DNA from: Acidimicrobiia bacterium
Lineage (GTDB): Bacteria; Actinomycetota; Acidimicrobiia; Acidimicrobiales; AC-14
Assembly (NCBI GenBank): GCA_023264995.1
Contig: JAHFUR010000033.1
Span: 1 to 45,301, forward strand
Length of the DNA: 45,301 nt
Direction: 5' to 3'
Positions 27,348 through 35,285 of the stretch are shown in pieces. Each line of letters starts with the position of its first letter. Position 1 is the first letter of the stretch. A model generated the notes under the pieces. The model saw nothing but the letters and a program-made list of their open reading frames with translations, ran no database searches and was not told the DNA's origin. Position numbers and translations under genes: made by a program.

Positions 27348-28411
27348 GCCGAGGCGGCGGTGGCCTCGGTCACCCTGGCCAGCCAACGCTGCGGGTTGCG
27401 GATCTCGGCCAGGTCGGGCAGGTACTCCGGGCCCCGCCACAGCAGCTCGATGCCCTCGCCACCCGCCTCCTCGAGGGTGTGGAGGAACTCCTCGCCCTCC
27501 TGGTACTGGCGCAGCTTGGCCTCGAGGCCGACCAGCTTCTGCACCATCCGGGCCGCCCCCTTGGACTGCCGGCGGTCGTGGAGCACGCTGCTGAAGCGGC
27601 CGGCGCTGGGCACCCGCTCGGTGGCGGCCCGGTCCATGATCAGGTCCCCGTGGCCTTCGAGCACGCTCATGAGGCCGCCGATCCGCTGGATCACGAGCTG
27701 CTGCTCGGGGCTGGCCAGCACCGTGACCAGGCCGCCCTCGTCGAGGGGGTTGCGCCCGGCCCGGGCCTCGCCGACGGCCCGCTTGAGCGACTCCAGGAGC
27801 CGCTTGGGGTCGGGGTCGAAATGGGCCAGGCTGTCGTCGACCAGGGAGAGGAAGTAGGGCCGCAGCCAGGGCACGCCGGTGAACTGCATGCGATGGGTGA
27901 CCTCGTGGAGGGCCAGCCACAGGCGGAACTCACGGGGCGGGAAGCCGTAGCGCTTCTCGATGGCCAGGATGTTGGGGCCGACGTAGTAGACGAGATCCTG
28001 GTCGTCGGGGTTCTCGTTCTCGATGACCAGCATGTCGTACTGGCCCAGGACGCGCGTCGACATCCAGCCGAGGAGGGCGCCCACCTCGGCGCCGGCGATC
28101 TGGCGGCCGACCGGCGCCACCTTGGTGTTGTCCATGCGCTCGGCCAGGCGGTCGGTGAGCGGGCGCAGCAGCCGGCGGAACGAGGCCAGGTTGGCCCGGA
28201 TCCAGCCGGCCCGGTCGGTGACCCGGGCCCGGGCCGGGCCGGCCAGGGACTTCAGGCCGGTCTCGGCCTCGACCAGGGCCTCGGCCTCGGCGGTGAACTC
28301 GTGGAAGTCCGGCGCCAGGGACGCGTAGTGGTACGACTCGGCCAACGGCTCGCGGCCGGCGACCCGCACCGCCACCCGCTCGGCTGTGTCCCAGGCGATG
28401 GGCTCGGCCAT
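27344..28411 (-). CDS. Zinc-dependent metalloprotease, DUF2342 / coenzyme F420 biosynthesis-associated family
   Basis: This 355-residue protein belongs to the actinobacterial zincin-like DUF2342 group, sometimes named F420 biosynthesis-associated because of its distribution. The zinc-binding HExxH is LALHEVTHRMQF, and EGHGDLIMD later in the chain is a good candidate for the third ligand region. SYHYASLAPDFHEF and YDMLVIENENPDDQD are other family blocks. No signal peptide or membrane helix is seen. Substrates are unknown. The ATG at 28411 is preceded in frame by a GTG (28414) that overlaps a micro-ORF stop. It lies just upstream of tilS, as in other actinobacteria. Confidence 0.9.
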   Translation of the reverse strand: MAEPIAWDTAERVAVRVAGREPLAESYHYASLAPDFHEFTAEAEALVEAETGLKSLAGPARARVTDRAGWIRANLASFRRLLRPLTDRLAERMDNTKVAPVGRQIAGAEVGALLGWMSTRVLGQYDMLVIENENPDDQDLVYYVGPNILAIEKRYGFPPREFRLWLALHEVTHRMQFTGVPWLRPYFLSLVDDSLAHFDPDPKRLLESLKRAVGEARAGRNPLDEGGLVTVLASPEQQLVIQRIGGLMSVLEGHGDLIMDRAATERVPSAGRFSSVLHDRRQSKGAARMVQKLVGLEAKLRQYQEGEEFLHTLEEAGGEGIELLWRGPEYLPDLAEIRNPQRWLARVTEATAASA

Positions 28412-28464
28412 CACCGGGCTCCCGGACCGTGCACGTCGATGGGCCGCCCTCCCGGGGCGGTCAC
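28411..28464 (-). CDS. Relay micro-ORF (17 codons) between the 46-residue protein and the metalloprotease
   Basis: A 17-codon frame (VTAPGGRPIDVHGPGAR) starts at a GTG overlapping the stop of the 46-residue membrane protein gene (GTGA). It ends in TGA overlapping the next start (GTGATG). Its 50-base unit aligns without gaps to the two units at 40001-40100, matching about 36 of 50 positions by eye. The peptides share the pattern VTxPxGxPxDxHG. The first half forms the stem CCGCCC/GGGCGG (28444-28460). Expression is unproven. Confidence 0.45.
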   Translation of the reverse strand: MTAPGGRPIDVHGPGAR

Positions 28465-28601
28465 GTCTTCGGGTACTTGGCCGCCACGACCTTGAAGACG
28501 TACTGGAGGACCACCGACAGCAGGCCGAGCACCGAAACCAGCACCAGCAGGGGTGCGATCCAGTACGTCCACGGCTTCGCCGTGGCAAGAAGCAAGTCCA
28601 T
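28461..28601 (-). CDS. Small single-span membrane protein (46 residues)
   Basis: A 46-residue frame beginning MDLLLATAKPWTYW contains one strong hydrophobic helix (about residues 14-36, rich in Leu and Val). It ends with a basic tail (KVVAAKYPKT). The pattern is that of a real small membrane protein: a defined N-terminal polar turn, one helix, and a positive-inside tail. It lies directly upstream of the relay micro-ORF and metalloprotease gene, and the three appear to be translationally linked. I recognise no family. The ATG has no obvious ribosome site; a -10-like TACAGT lies seven bases before it, so a leaderless message is possible. Confidence 0.6.
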   Translation of the reverse strand: MDLLLATAKPWTYWIAPLLVLVSVLGLLSVVLQYVFKVVAAKYPKT

Positions 28602-28652
28602 GCCGGCACTGTACCGGGCGGCGCCGGACCGCCCGGTCGCGCCTGGGCCTGT

Positions 28653-28922
28653 CTAGGCCGGGGTCAGGCAGTCGCCCAGGAAGGAGGCGGTACCGACCAG
28701 GACGGAGCGGAGCTCGGCCGAGGTGAGGTGGCCCTCACGGAACTCGTGGAGCGCCTCGGTGATGATGGCCTGGGCGGCCACGAAGCACAGCACCGGGTCG
28801 GTGACGACGGTCGGGGGGTTGACGATCGGGCCAGACCCGTTGGCCAATGCCGGCGACACGAACGGCCCAACGCCGACTGCCAAGCTCGCCGCCAAGACCA
28901 GGCCCGCGATCTTCCTGCGCAT
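28653..28922 (-). CDS. Small secreted protein of unknown function
   Basis: The 89-residue product starts with a clear signal peptide (MRRK, hydrophobic core, likely cleavage after ALA at about residue 27). The mature part is about 62 residues and contains two cysteines (VLCFVAAQ and GDCLTP), which could form one disulfide. The middle is amphipathic helix (AIITEALHEFREGHLTSAEL). No family is recognised. The gene stands between two other small leftward genes with moderate gaps and is probably transcribed from its own promoter. A hypothetical status is honest here. Confidence 0.7.
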   Translation of the reverse strand: MRRKIAGLVLAASLAVGVGPFVSPALANGSGPIVNPPTVVTDPVLCFVAAQAIITEALHEFREGHLTSAELRSVLVGTASFLGDCLTPA

Positions 28923-28976
28923 GCTGCTCCCCCCTGCGTAGTGGTGATTTGGCGCGGGAGGCTACCAGATCGAGGG

Positions 28977-29165
28977 CTACGCGATCTTCTTTCCCCGCAC
29001 CCGGGGGACGACCATGGGGGCGTGGCGGGAGCAGAACGCCCCGTCGTTGTAGATGGACAGGATGGTGGCGCACCCGGCCTGGCGGCACTGCCGCCCCGCC
29101 TTGTACGCCTTCGACGGCCGGTCGTTGCCGGCGATCGGGTGGGCGGCGACAGATCCTTCGGACAT
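28977..29165 (-). CDS. Small putative zinc-binding protein next to rsrA
   Basis: This 62-residue protein has the spacing C-x4-C...C-x2-H: RQCRQAGCATILSIYNDG followed by FCSRH. This resembles small actinobacterial zinc-ribbon-like proteins with a C-GC-T-LS-YN pattern. The N-terminus is low-complexity and the C-terminus basic (RVRGKKIA), which would fit nucleic-acid binding. It lies 28 bases after the anti-sigma gene and may belong to the sigma factor transcript. Function is unknown. Confidence 0.7.
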   Translation of the reverse strand: MSEGSVAAHPIAGNDRPSKAYKAGRQCRQAGCATILSIYNDGAFCSRHAPMVVPRVRGKKIA

Positions 29166-29193
29166 GCACTGCCCAACCCGGAGGAAGGAGCGG

Positions 29194-29436
29194 CTATTCC
29201 TCGTCGCCCTCGACGTCGCGCAGGGCGGCGGCCACCCGGAGCATGAGCGACTCGGGGACGTGGTCGCGGCACTTCTGGCGTACGACGATCCGCAGCTCGG
29301 CCTCGAAGTCGTAGGCCTGGAAGCAGGGCGGACAGTCGTCGAGGTGGTTCTGGATGAGACCTCTTCGTGCGTCGGTGAGCTCTCCGTCGAGGTAGTGGTA
29401 CAGAAGCTCCACAGCCTCTATGCAGTGCTCATCCAT
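29194..29436 (-). CDS. rsrA: RsrA-like zinc-containing anti-sigma factor
   Basis: This 80-residue protein should bind and inhibit the sigma factor encoded just upstream, releasing it on thiol oxidation. The zinc-binding set is visible: Cys5 (DEHCIEA), His31, Cys35 and Cys38 in HLDDCPPCF. The spacing of 26 residues between Cys5 and His31 is that of the mycothiol-system anti-sigma-R factors. YLDGEL and [15 protein letters not shown] are further family blocks. The ATG at 29436 overlaps the sigma gene by eight bases. A longer form from an upstream start lies inside the sigma gene and is less likely. Confidence 0.9.
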   Translation of the reverse strand: MDEHCIEAVELLYHYLDGELTDARRGLIQNHLDDCPPCFQAYDFEAELRIVVRQKCRDHVPESLMLRVAAALRDVEGDEE

Positions 29437-30010
29437 GTGTCCCCTCACGCTCGGGTACCAGTCCACGCTGACGTCCGAATTCGTACAACCGCTTCTGGAG
29501 CGCCCTTCTTCCGCGATGGAGCCGGCTCATCACCGTTCCGATGGGCACGTCGAGGATCTCGGCGATCTCCTTGTAGGAAAATCCTTCCACGTCACCAAGG
29601 AGCACGGCCATCCGGAACTGCTCGGGCAGGGCTTCGATGGCCTCCTTCACCTCGGTCTCGGTGAAGTGGTCGAGCACCTCGTCCTCGGCGCTGCGGCCGG
29701 CGGTGGCCCCTTCGAGGCCGCCCAGCCGGCGGTAGAGGTAGAAGTTCTCCAGGTCGTCGATATCGGATTCCTCCGGGCGGCGCTTCTTGGCCCGGTAGGC
29801 ATTGATGTAGGTGTTGGTCAGGATGCGGTAGAGCCAGGCTTTGAGGTTGGTGCCCTCGGTGAAACCGCCGAAGGCCCGGTAGGCCTTGAGGTAGGTCTCC
29901 TGGACCAGATCCTCCGCGTCTGACGGGTTGCGGGTCATGCGCAGGGCGGCCGTGTAGAGCGACGGCATGTACTCCATTGCCAGATCGCTGAACTTCGCCT
30001 GGTCGGCCAC
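29429..30010 (-). CDS. sigR: ECF RNA polymerase sigma factor of the SigR/SigH (oxidative stress) type
   Basis: A 193-residue group IV sigma factor. Region 2 covers about residues 10-80 ([52 protein letters not shown]). Region 4 covers about 125-185 ([40 protein letters not shown]). These match SigR of Streptomyces and SigH of mycobacteria, which control thiol-oxidative stress genes such as thioredoxins. The downstream RsrA-like gene supports this. The GTG at 30010 is preferred; a TTG directly before it is the only other nearby choice. Autoregulation is usual, but I did not find a convincing GGAAT-N18-GTT promoter. An inverted repeat CACTCT...AGAGTG (30066-30085) lies upstream. Confidence 0.92.
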   Translation of the reverse strand: MADQAKFSDLAMEYMPSLYTAALRMTRNPSDAEDLVQETYLKAYRAFGGFTEGTNLKAWLYRILTNTYINAYRAKKRRPEESDIDDLENFYLYRRLGGLEGATAGRSAEDEVLDHFTETEVKEAIEALPEQFRMAVLLGDVEGFSYKEIAEILDVPIGTVMSRLHRGRRALQKRLYEFGRQRGLVPEREGTHG

Positions 30011-30105
30011 CAAATGTCACGCTAGCCCGACGATTGGCCGCGGGCCGACGGTTCGGCCCTTATCTCACTCTCCGCGCGTAGAGTGTCACTATCCGCGCGC
30101 GCCCG

Positions 30106-31038
30106 CTACTGGTCGGGCGGGGGCGTTGGGGCTGACGTCATGGCCCGGTAGATCCGCTCCAGGTCCTCCAGGGTGGCGAACTCGATGGTGACCTTGCCCC
30201 GCGACCCCTTGGACCCACCCATGGCGATCGACACACGAGTGTCGAGGTGGGTGGACAGCAGCTCCTCCAGCTCGAGCAGGCCGGGCGGGCGCAGCCGCCG
30301 GCTCGGTGCCGCCGCCCCGGGTCCGGCGGACGGTCCGCCGGCGCCGGCCGACGGTCCACGGGCCTGGTCGGCATTGTGCTGGCGGGCCGCGTCCTCGACC
30401 GCCCGCACCGACATGCCGTCGGTCACGATGCGCTCGGCCAGCCGCTCCTGGTACGTCCGGTCGGGGGTGGTCAGTAGGGCCCGGGCGTGGCCGGCGGTCA
30501 GCCGGCCCTCGGCCACCATGCGCTGGACCGCCGGCGGGAGCTGGAACAAGCGCAGCGTGTTGGAGATGGCCGCCCGGCTCTTGCCCACCCGGGTGGCCAG
30601 CTCGTCGTGGGTGAGGTGGAAGTCCTCCAGGAGCTGCTGGTAGGCGGCGGCCTCGTCGAGGGGGTTGAGGTCCTCCCGCTGGATGTTCTCGACCAGGGCC
30701 TGTTCCAGGGACAGCGTGTCGTCGACGGTACGGATGATGGCCGGGACGAGGGAGAGGCCGGCCCGCTTGGCCGCCCGCCACCGTCGCTCGCCGGCGATCA
30801 GCTCGTAGGCGCCGCCACCCGTGGCCCGGACCAGGACGGGCTGCAGGACGCCGAGCTCGCGGACCGAGGCGGTGAGGGCGGCCAAGGCCTCCTCGTCGAA
30901 CTGGGTGCGCGGTTGGCGCTGGTTGGGGCTGATGGCACCGATCGGTAGCTCCTGGAAGACCGCCTCGTCGTCGCCGAATGCCGCTCGGGGGGGGATCAGC
31001 GCCCCCAGTCCCCTACCCAGCCCGCCTTGCCGCACCAC
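30106..31038 (-). CDS. parB: Chromosome-partitioning protein ParB
   Basis: ParB binds parS, spreads as a CTP-dependent clamp and, with ParA, separates newly replicated origins. The 310-residue protein has an N-terminal GLGRGLGALIP, the ParB/Srx CTPase block (LIAGERRWRAAKRAGL; VENIQREDLNPLDEA), the helix-turn-helix (THDELATRVGKSRAAISNTL), GRLTAGHARALL, and the C-terminal dimerisation segment (RVSIAMGGSKGSRGKVTIEF). The Ala/Pro/Gly-rich linker at about 225-250 is normal. The GTG start lies inside the 3' end of parA (26-base overlap). Confidence 0.97.
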   Translation of the reverse strand: MVRQGGLGRGLGALIPPRAAFGDDEAVFQELPIGAISPNQRQPRTQFDEEALAALTASVRELGVLQPVLVRATGGGAYELIAGERRWRAAKRAGLSLVPAIIRTVDDTLSLEQALVENIQREDLNPLDEAAAYQQLLEDFHLTHDELATRVGKSRAAISNTLRLFQLPPAVQRMVAEGRLTAGHARALLTTPDRTYQERLAERIVTDGMSVRAVEDAARQHNADQARGPSAGAGGPSAGPGAAAPSRRLRPPGLLELEELLSTHLDTRVSIAMGGSKGSRGKVTIEFATLEDLERIYRAMTSAPTPPPDQ

Positions 31039-32269
31039 CGCTCACCTCCTTGGCCAGTTCCCGGTAGGCGATGGCGCCCCGGGATGTCGAATCGAACACG
31101 ATGATGGGCTGCCCGAACGAGGGCGCCTCCGAGAGCCGGACCGTGCGAGGCACGATATTCCGGCACACCTTGCCGCCGAAGTGCTGGCGCACCTCCTTGG
31201 TGACCTGATCGGACAGCTTGGTCCGGGCGTCGTACATGGTCAGGATGATGGCTCCCAGGTCCAGTGTGGGGTTGAGGTTGCGCTGGACCAGCTCCACGTT
31301 GCGCAGGAGCTGCCCGAGGCCTTCCAGGGCGTAGTACTCGCACTGGATGGGGACGACGACCTCGCTGGCTGCGGCCAAGCCGTTGACCGTGAGCAGGCCC
31401 AAAGACGGCGGGCAGTCGATGAGCGTGAAGTCGTACTCCCCGTCCAGGCGCTCCAGTGCTCGCTTGAGGCGCAGCTCCCGGCTGAACGCCGGCACCAGCT
31501 CGATCTCGGCGCCGGCCAGGTCGATGGTGGCCGGGGCCAGGAACAGGTTGCGGACCGCGGTGGGTTCGATGCAGTCCTCAAGACTGAGGTCGTTGAGGAG
31601 GACGTCGTAGATAGAGGACTGCAGGTTGCGGGCGTTGATGCCCAACCCGGTGGTGGCGTTGCCCTGGGGGTCGAGGTCGACGACCAGGACGCGGTAGCCG
31701 AGCTCGGCCAGCGCCGCGCCCAGGTTGACCGCGGTCGTCGTCTTGCCGACGCCCCCCTTCTGGTTGGCGATGGCCATGATGCGAGGCAGGGGGCGGACCA
31801 CGGTGGCCAGGGGCCGGGCCGCCACCGGCGGTGGGGCGGGCGTGGGGCCGGCGGGGGCGGCGGGGCTGGGATTGGCTTCCTGGGCGCCGGGCTCCACCAC
31901 GGACGGCGGCGCCATGGGGGCGGTCACCAGCCCGTCAAGGAACACTGGACGGTCGATGACGGCATCGTCAGGGTCGGCCCGGTCCTCGGGCGGGGGAGGG
32001 GCGGCATCGTGGTCGACCTCACCCGAGAGATGATGTGCCCCGTCGTGGTGGCCGCCATGGTCAGCCCGGCCGTCGCTCAGGCTGGCCAGCTCCTCCTCAC
32101 GGGGGTCGCCGGCGTCGTCGAAGGGGAAGGAGCGGTCTCGCACCTCGGTGTCGGCATCGGGGGCGGCGTCGCCGGGGGCGGCGTCGCCGGGATCGGCGTC
32201 GGCGACCCGCTCCGGGGCAAGCTGTCCGACCCGTGACCAGCCGTAGTCCAGGCCGTCGTCCTCATCCAT
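31013..32269 (-). CDS. parA: Chromosome-partitioning ATPase ParA with a long acidic N-terminal extension
   Basis: ParA is a Walker-type ATPase that forms gradients on the nucleoid and pulls ParB-parS complexes. The deviant Walker A is NQKGGVGKTTTAVNL (about 169-183); VLVVDLDPQGNATTGLG and TLIDCPPSLGLL are the A' and B motifs. The first 160 residues are a low-complexity, acidic, Pro/Ala/His-rich stretch not found in standard ParA proteins. It contains a short repeat (GDAAPGDAAPDA). The ATG at 32269 is favoured because a good promoter (TTGACC-16-GAGAAT) would start transcription at that very codon. An upstream TTG would add nine residues. Confidence 0.96.
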   Translation of the reverse strand: MDEDDGLDYGWSRVGQLAPERVADADPGDAAPGDAAPDADTEVRDRSFPFDDAGDPREEELASLSDGRADHGGHHDGAHHLSGEVDHDAAPPPPEDRADPDDAVIDRPVFLDGLVTAPMAPPSVVEPGAQEANPSPAAPAGPTPAPPPVAARPLATVVRPLPRIMAIANQKGGVGKTTTAVNLGAALAELGYRVLVVDLDPQGNATTGLGINARNLQSSIYDVLLNDLSLEDCIEPTAVRNLFLAPATIDLAGAEIELVPAFSRELRLKRALERLDGEYDFTLIDCPPSLGLLTVNGLAAASEVVVPIQCEYYALEGLGQLLRNVELVQRNLNPTLDLGAIILTMYDARTKLSDQVTKEVRQHFGGKVCRNIVPRTVRLSEAPSFGQPIIVFDSTSRGAIAYRELAKEVSGGAARRAG

Positions 32270-32275
32270 CCCGGC

Positions 32276-32303
32276 ATTCTCCCACGTCCACCCCAAGGGT
32301 CAA
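32276..32303 (-). promoter_or_regulatory. Probable parAB promoter giving a leaderless mRNA
   Basis: Reading leftward, TTGACC (32303-32298) and GAGAAT (32281-32276) are separated by 16 bases. The expected transcription start falls at 32269-32270, the first base of the parA ATG. The parS site lies five bases upstream of the -35, so ParB binding there could control parAB. Confidence 0.55.
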
Positions 32304-32308
32304 GCTCT

Positions 32309-32324
32309 TGTTTCACGTGGAACA
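32309..32324. promoter_or_regulatory. parS centromere-like site
   Basis: TGTTTCACGTGGAACA matches the bacterial parS consensus TGTTNCACGTGNAACA at every fixed position. It lies between parA and rsmG about 3.9 kb left of dnaA, where ParB would load to mark the origin region. Only one clear copy was seen in the window. Confidence 0.95.
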
Positions 32325-32408
32325 TTGCCTTGAGGGTTGAAGTTGGTCGATACCCGAGAGGAGCAGCTTTGCCGGCTACCGCCGCCGGCGGGCCGGCCGG
32401 AGCGGCAG

Positions 32409-33020
32409 CTAGAACACCGGACGCTTGGCCGGCACCCCCACCCGGCGAGGGAAACGGGCCGGGCACTCCCGCTCCATACGCAGCACCTGGAACGCACCGC
32501 CACCCGCGACGACGGCCATCTCCGCCGCCAGGCCGAGCTGCTGGAGGCCAGCCGCCGGCCACCGAGCCGGCGAACCCCCCGGCGGCTCGCTGACAATGGC
32601 CCGACCGCCGACCCGGAGCAGGGGGGCGGCGCACTCAGCCAGCACCGGGGGAGCGGCGAAGCTACGGGCCACGACCAAGTCGTAGCCGCCCCGGTGGGCC
32701 GGGTGCCGGCCCAGTACCTCAGCCCGTTCCTCGGCCACCTCCACCCGACCGGTCAGGCCCAACCGCTCGACCGCAGCCCGGAGAAAGGCGGCCCGCCGCA
32801 CGCCGGCCTCGACCAGGACCCACGAACACCAGGTAAGGGCCAGGGCCAGGGGCAGGCCGGGCAAGCCGGCCCCGCTCCCCAGGTCCGCGGCCCGAGCCGC
32901 CACACCCTCCACCGGCTGGGCGGCCACCCGCCACGCCTCGGCAAAGCCGCCGGCGTGGTCCAGGTGGGTCTCGACCGGCCCCGGGCCGAGGAACCCCAGC
33001 CGACGAGCATCCTCAAGCAC
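32409..33020 (-). CDS. rsmG: 16S rRNA (guanine(527)-N7)-methyltransferase RsmG
   Basis: RsmG (GidB) methylates G527 of 16S rRNA; its loss causes low-level streptomycin resistance. The SAM-binding motif DLGSGAGLPGLPLAL is near residue 46, and VEAGVRRAAFLRAAVERLGL and YDLVVARSFAAPPVLAE are family blocks. At 203 residues from the GTG at 33020, the N-terminus (LEDARRLGFLGPGPVETHLDH) is slightly short. The frame is open back to a CTG at 33062 that overlaps the jag stop (CTGA), so about 14 more residues may be translated. The order rsmG-parA-parB is standard near bacterial origins. Confidence 0.94.
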   Translation of the reverse strand: MLEDARRLGFLGPGPVETHLDHAGGFAEAWRVAAQPVEGVAARAADLGSGAGLPGLPLALALTWCSWVLVEAGVRRAAFLRAAVERLGLTGRVEVAEERAEVLGRHPAHRGGYDLVVARSFAAPPVLAECAAPLLRVGGRAIVSEPPGGSPARWPAAGLQQLGLAAEMAVVAGGGAFQVLRMERECPARFPRRVGVPAKRPVF

Positions 33021-33058
33021 CGAGACGAGGGCGTGCCGGTGCTCGCCGACGAAACTGC

Positions 33059-33982
33059 TCAGCCTGCGTTGGTGGGCAGGATCACGACCCGCCGGCGGGG
33101 CTCCTCGCCCTCAGAGCTGGTTGAGACGCCGTCGATCCCGTTCACCGTGTCGTGGACGACCTTGCGGTCGGCCGCCGGCATCGGTTCCAGCACCCGGACC
33201 ACGCCGGTGGCCACGACCTGGCTGGCCACGTCGCGGGTGAAGCGCTCCAGCGCCTCCCGCCGGTCCTTGCGGTACCCGGCCACATCGACGACCAGGCGAG
33301 GCTGGCCGTCGGCCGCCTTGCGCTGGGCCACCGTCCGGGTCAGCTCCTGGATGGCGGCCAAGGTCACGCCCCGCGGGCCGATCAGCATGCCCACGTCGTC
33401 ACCCTCGATGGCCAGTTCGATGGTGTCCCCGTCGTCGATCAACGTGCGCGTCACCGCGCCGCTCACCCCGAAGGCCGAGACCAGACCCCGCAGGAACTCC
33501 TCGCCCACCTCGCCGGCGTCACCCGTCTGCTCTTCTGCGTCGTACATGCTCTCTCCCTTTTCCGCGACCGGCTTCGGACGTCGTTCTGCCCGGACGGCTC
33601 CTCCGCCGGCGCCGGCCCGAGGCCCGGCCCCCCGGGGCGCCGGCCGCTCAGGCGCACTCGTGGCGGCGCGGCTGCCGTTCCCGCTCCGCGCCTCCGCCGC
33701 CGCCGGCGGTGCCTCGCCGCCGCCGGTCGACCCGGTGTCCCGACCTTCCTCGGGGCGGTCCTTGCGGCCCCGCCGGCGCTGGCCCCGCTCGATCTTGGGC
33801 CGGGCCGCGGTCGGCGCCACCCGGGCCCGGACGCGGGCCTCGGAACGCAGGCGACCGAACAGCCCGGCCTTGGGCTCCTCGAGCACCTCGAACTCGGCTT
33901 CGCTTTCGTCGACACCGAGCTGGTCAAGGGCCTGGTCTTTGGCCTCCTCGACGGTCTTCGCCGTTACTTCGACCCATTCCAC
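33059..33982 (-). CDS. jag: Jag/KhpB-type RNA-binding protein (Jag-N, KH, R3H)
   Basis: The 307-residue protein starts with a Jag-N domain (EWVEVTAKTVEEAKDQALDQ; LFGRLRSEARVRAR). A low-complexity Arg/Ala/Gly-rich linker of about 100 residues follows, then a KH domain (GMLIGPRGVTLAAIQELTRT) and a C-terminal R3H domain (ERFTRDVASQVVATG; MPAADRKVVHDTV). It binds RNA and affects cell-envelope functions in Gram-positive bacteria; its position beside yidC is conserved. The GTG at 33982 lies two bases after the yidC stop. The long linker is larger than in many homologues and may be unstructured. Confidence 0.94.
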   Translation of the reverse strand: MEWVEVTAKTVEEAKDQALDQLGVDESEAEFEVLEEPKAGLFGRLRSEARVRARVAPTAARPKIERGQRRRGRKDRPEEGRDTGSTGGGEAPPAAAEARSGNGSRAATSAPERPAPRGAGPRAGAGGGAVRAERRPKPVAEKGESMYDAEEQTGDAGEVGEEFLRGLVSAFGVSGAVTRTLIDDGDTIELAIEGDDVGMLIGPRGVTLAAIQELTRTVAQRKAADGQPRLVVDVAGYRKDRREALERFTRDVASQVVATGVVRVLEPMPAADRKVVHDTVNGIDGVSTSSEGEEPRRRVVILPTNAG

Positions 33983-33984
33983 GC

Positions 33985-35037
33985 CTAGCGGTCCTTCCTG
34001 CGGGAGTTCTTGGCTGACGTGCCGTTCTGATTGTTGCCGCCGGCCGGCCCGGGCTCGGGCTTGGTCCCCGGCGCCGGCAGCCCCTTGGGACGGGGCGACG
34101 GCGGGGGCCGCTTGCCCCCCTTGGCCTGGGGAGGGCGGGGCGCCGGCTTGGGCGCCGGCTTCTTGGCGCCGCGCGCCCCCCGGGCCCCGCCGGCGCCGGC
34201 GCCGCTGTCGCCCTTGGGCTTGGGGCCGGAGGCCGGCTTGGTCACGGTGCCGCCGCTCCCACCGCCGCCGCTCCCACCGCCGCCGGCCAGGTGGGGCGGC
34301 GGGAAGGCCCGGAACGTGACCGCCTGCTGGCCGATCTGCCACAGGTTGGACACGATGAAGTAGACGACCACGCCGGCCGGCACCGACAGGGAGATGATCC
34401 CGATGATGCCGGGGAACACCTTCCCGATCATCTGCATCTGCTGGTTCACCGCGTCTTTGGGCAACCGAGCTGTCATCTGCCGCTGCTGGAAGTACCCGGT
34501 GCCCACCGTCAGGGCCACGAGGATGTAGTACGGCCAGGCCTTGCCGAAGCCGCCGACGGTCGACGCCGACTTGGCCAGGTCGATACCCCACGACACCATG
34601 CGCCCGCCGGAGTCGACCAGCGACATGTACAGCTTGCTGTGCACCGGTAGGTGCTTGGGTTGAGGGTGGTGGCTCAGGCCCAGGATGACCCGGTACAGCA
34701 CGATGAAGAGCGGGGCCTGGAGAACGATGGGAAGGCACCCGGCCAGCGGGTTGACCTTGTTCTCCTTGTAGAACTTCATCATCTCTTCGTTGAGCTTCTG
34801 GCGGTCGTTCTTGTACTTGGCCTGCAGCCGCTTGATCTCGGGCTGGATGCGCTGCATGGCCTGTTGCGACTTGACCTGCTTCGTCGTCAGCGGCACGAGC
34901 AGGATGCGCACGCTGATGGTCAGCAGGGCGATCGACAGCCCGTAGGACGCCACGACGGAGTAGAAGAAGGCCAGCACCCGGCCCATGGCCCCATAGATGG
35001 GGTCGAGGATCCAGAAGGCGGCCAGCAAGGGGTGCAT
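33985..35037 (-). CDS. yidC: Membrane protein insertase YidC
   Basis: YidC inserts proteins into the cytoplasmic membrane, alone or with SecYEG. The 350-residue protein has the Gram-positive layout of five membrane segments, with the conserved arginine in SIALLTISVRILLVPLT and the cytoplasmic hairpin (QPEIKRLQAKYKNDRQKLNE). NPLAGCLPIVLQAPLFIVLY and VPAGVVVYFIVSNLWQ are family signatures. The C-terminal tail is long, Gly/Pro/Lys-rich and begins with a GGGGS-type repeat (two copies). The ATG at 35037 shares one base with the yidD stop (TGATG). Confidence 0.97.
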   Translation of the reverse strand: MHPLLAAFWILDPIYGAMGRVLAFFYSVVASYGLSIALLTISVRILLVPLTTKQVKSQQAMQRIQPEIKRLQAKYKNDRQKLNEEMMKFYKENKVNPLAGCLPIVLQAPLFIVLYRVILGLSHHPQPKHLPVHSKLYMSLVDSGGRMVSWGIDLAKSASTVGGFGKAWPYYILVALTVGTGYFQQRQMTARLPKDAVNQQMQMIGKVFPGIIGIISLSVPAGVVVYFIVSNLWQIGQQAVTFRAFPPPHLAGGGGSGGGGSGGTVTKPASGPKPKGDSGAGAGGARGARGAKKPAPKPAPRPPQAKGGKRPPPSPRPKGLPAPGTKPEPGPAGGNNQNGTSAKNSRRKDR

Positions 35038-35285
35038 CAGGACGCCCTCCCCGCCGGCACCGGGTCGACGCCGGCCCGGGCCGCCCACGGGTGGCAGCGC
35101 AGCAGCCGGCGGGCCGCCAACCAGCTCCCCCGGGCCGCGCCATGCCCGGCCAGGGCCTCGAGGGCGTAGGTCGAGCACGTCGGCCAGTACCGGCACGACG
35201 ACGGCCGCCCGGCCCGAACGGCCTGGTAGGCCCGGATCGGCACGGAGAGTGCTCTAGCCGCCACTGTGGGTGAAGAAGAGATCAT
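35037..35285 (-). CDS. yidD: Membrane protein insertion efficiency factor YidD
   Basis: YidD is a small membrane-associated protein that helps YidC-dependent insertion. The 82-residue protein has the defining block [15 protein letters not shown] with the conserved cysteines, followed by [10 protein letters not shown] and VDPVP. The ATG at 35285 overlaps the rnpA stop by four bases (ATGA), and the stop overlaps the yidC start. An in-frame extension upstream lies inside rnpA. The N-terminal amphipathic helix ([16 protein letters not shown]) should bind the membrane. Confidence 0.95.
   Translation of the reverse strand: MISSSPTVAARALSVPIRAYQAVRAGRPSSCRYWPTCSTYALEALAGHGAARGSWLAARRLLRCHPWAARAGVDPVPAGRAS

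Noticed and set aside
30066-30085. CACTCT...AGAGTG repeat upstream of the sigma gene as a SigR promoter
   Set aside because: It does not match the GGAAT-N18-GTT pattern of SigR-type promoters, and the arms are only six bases.
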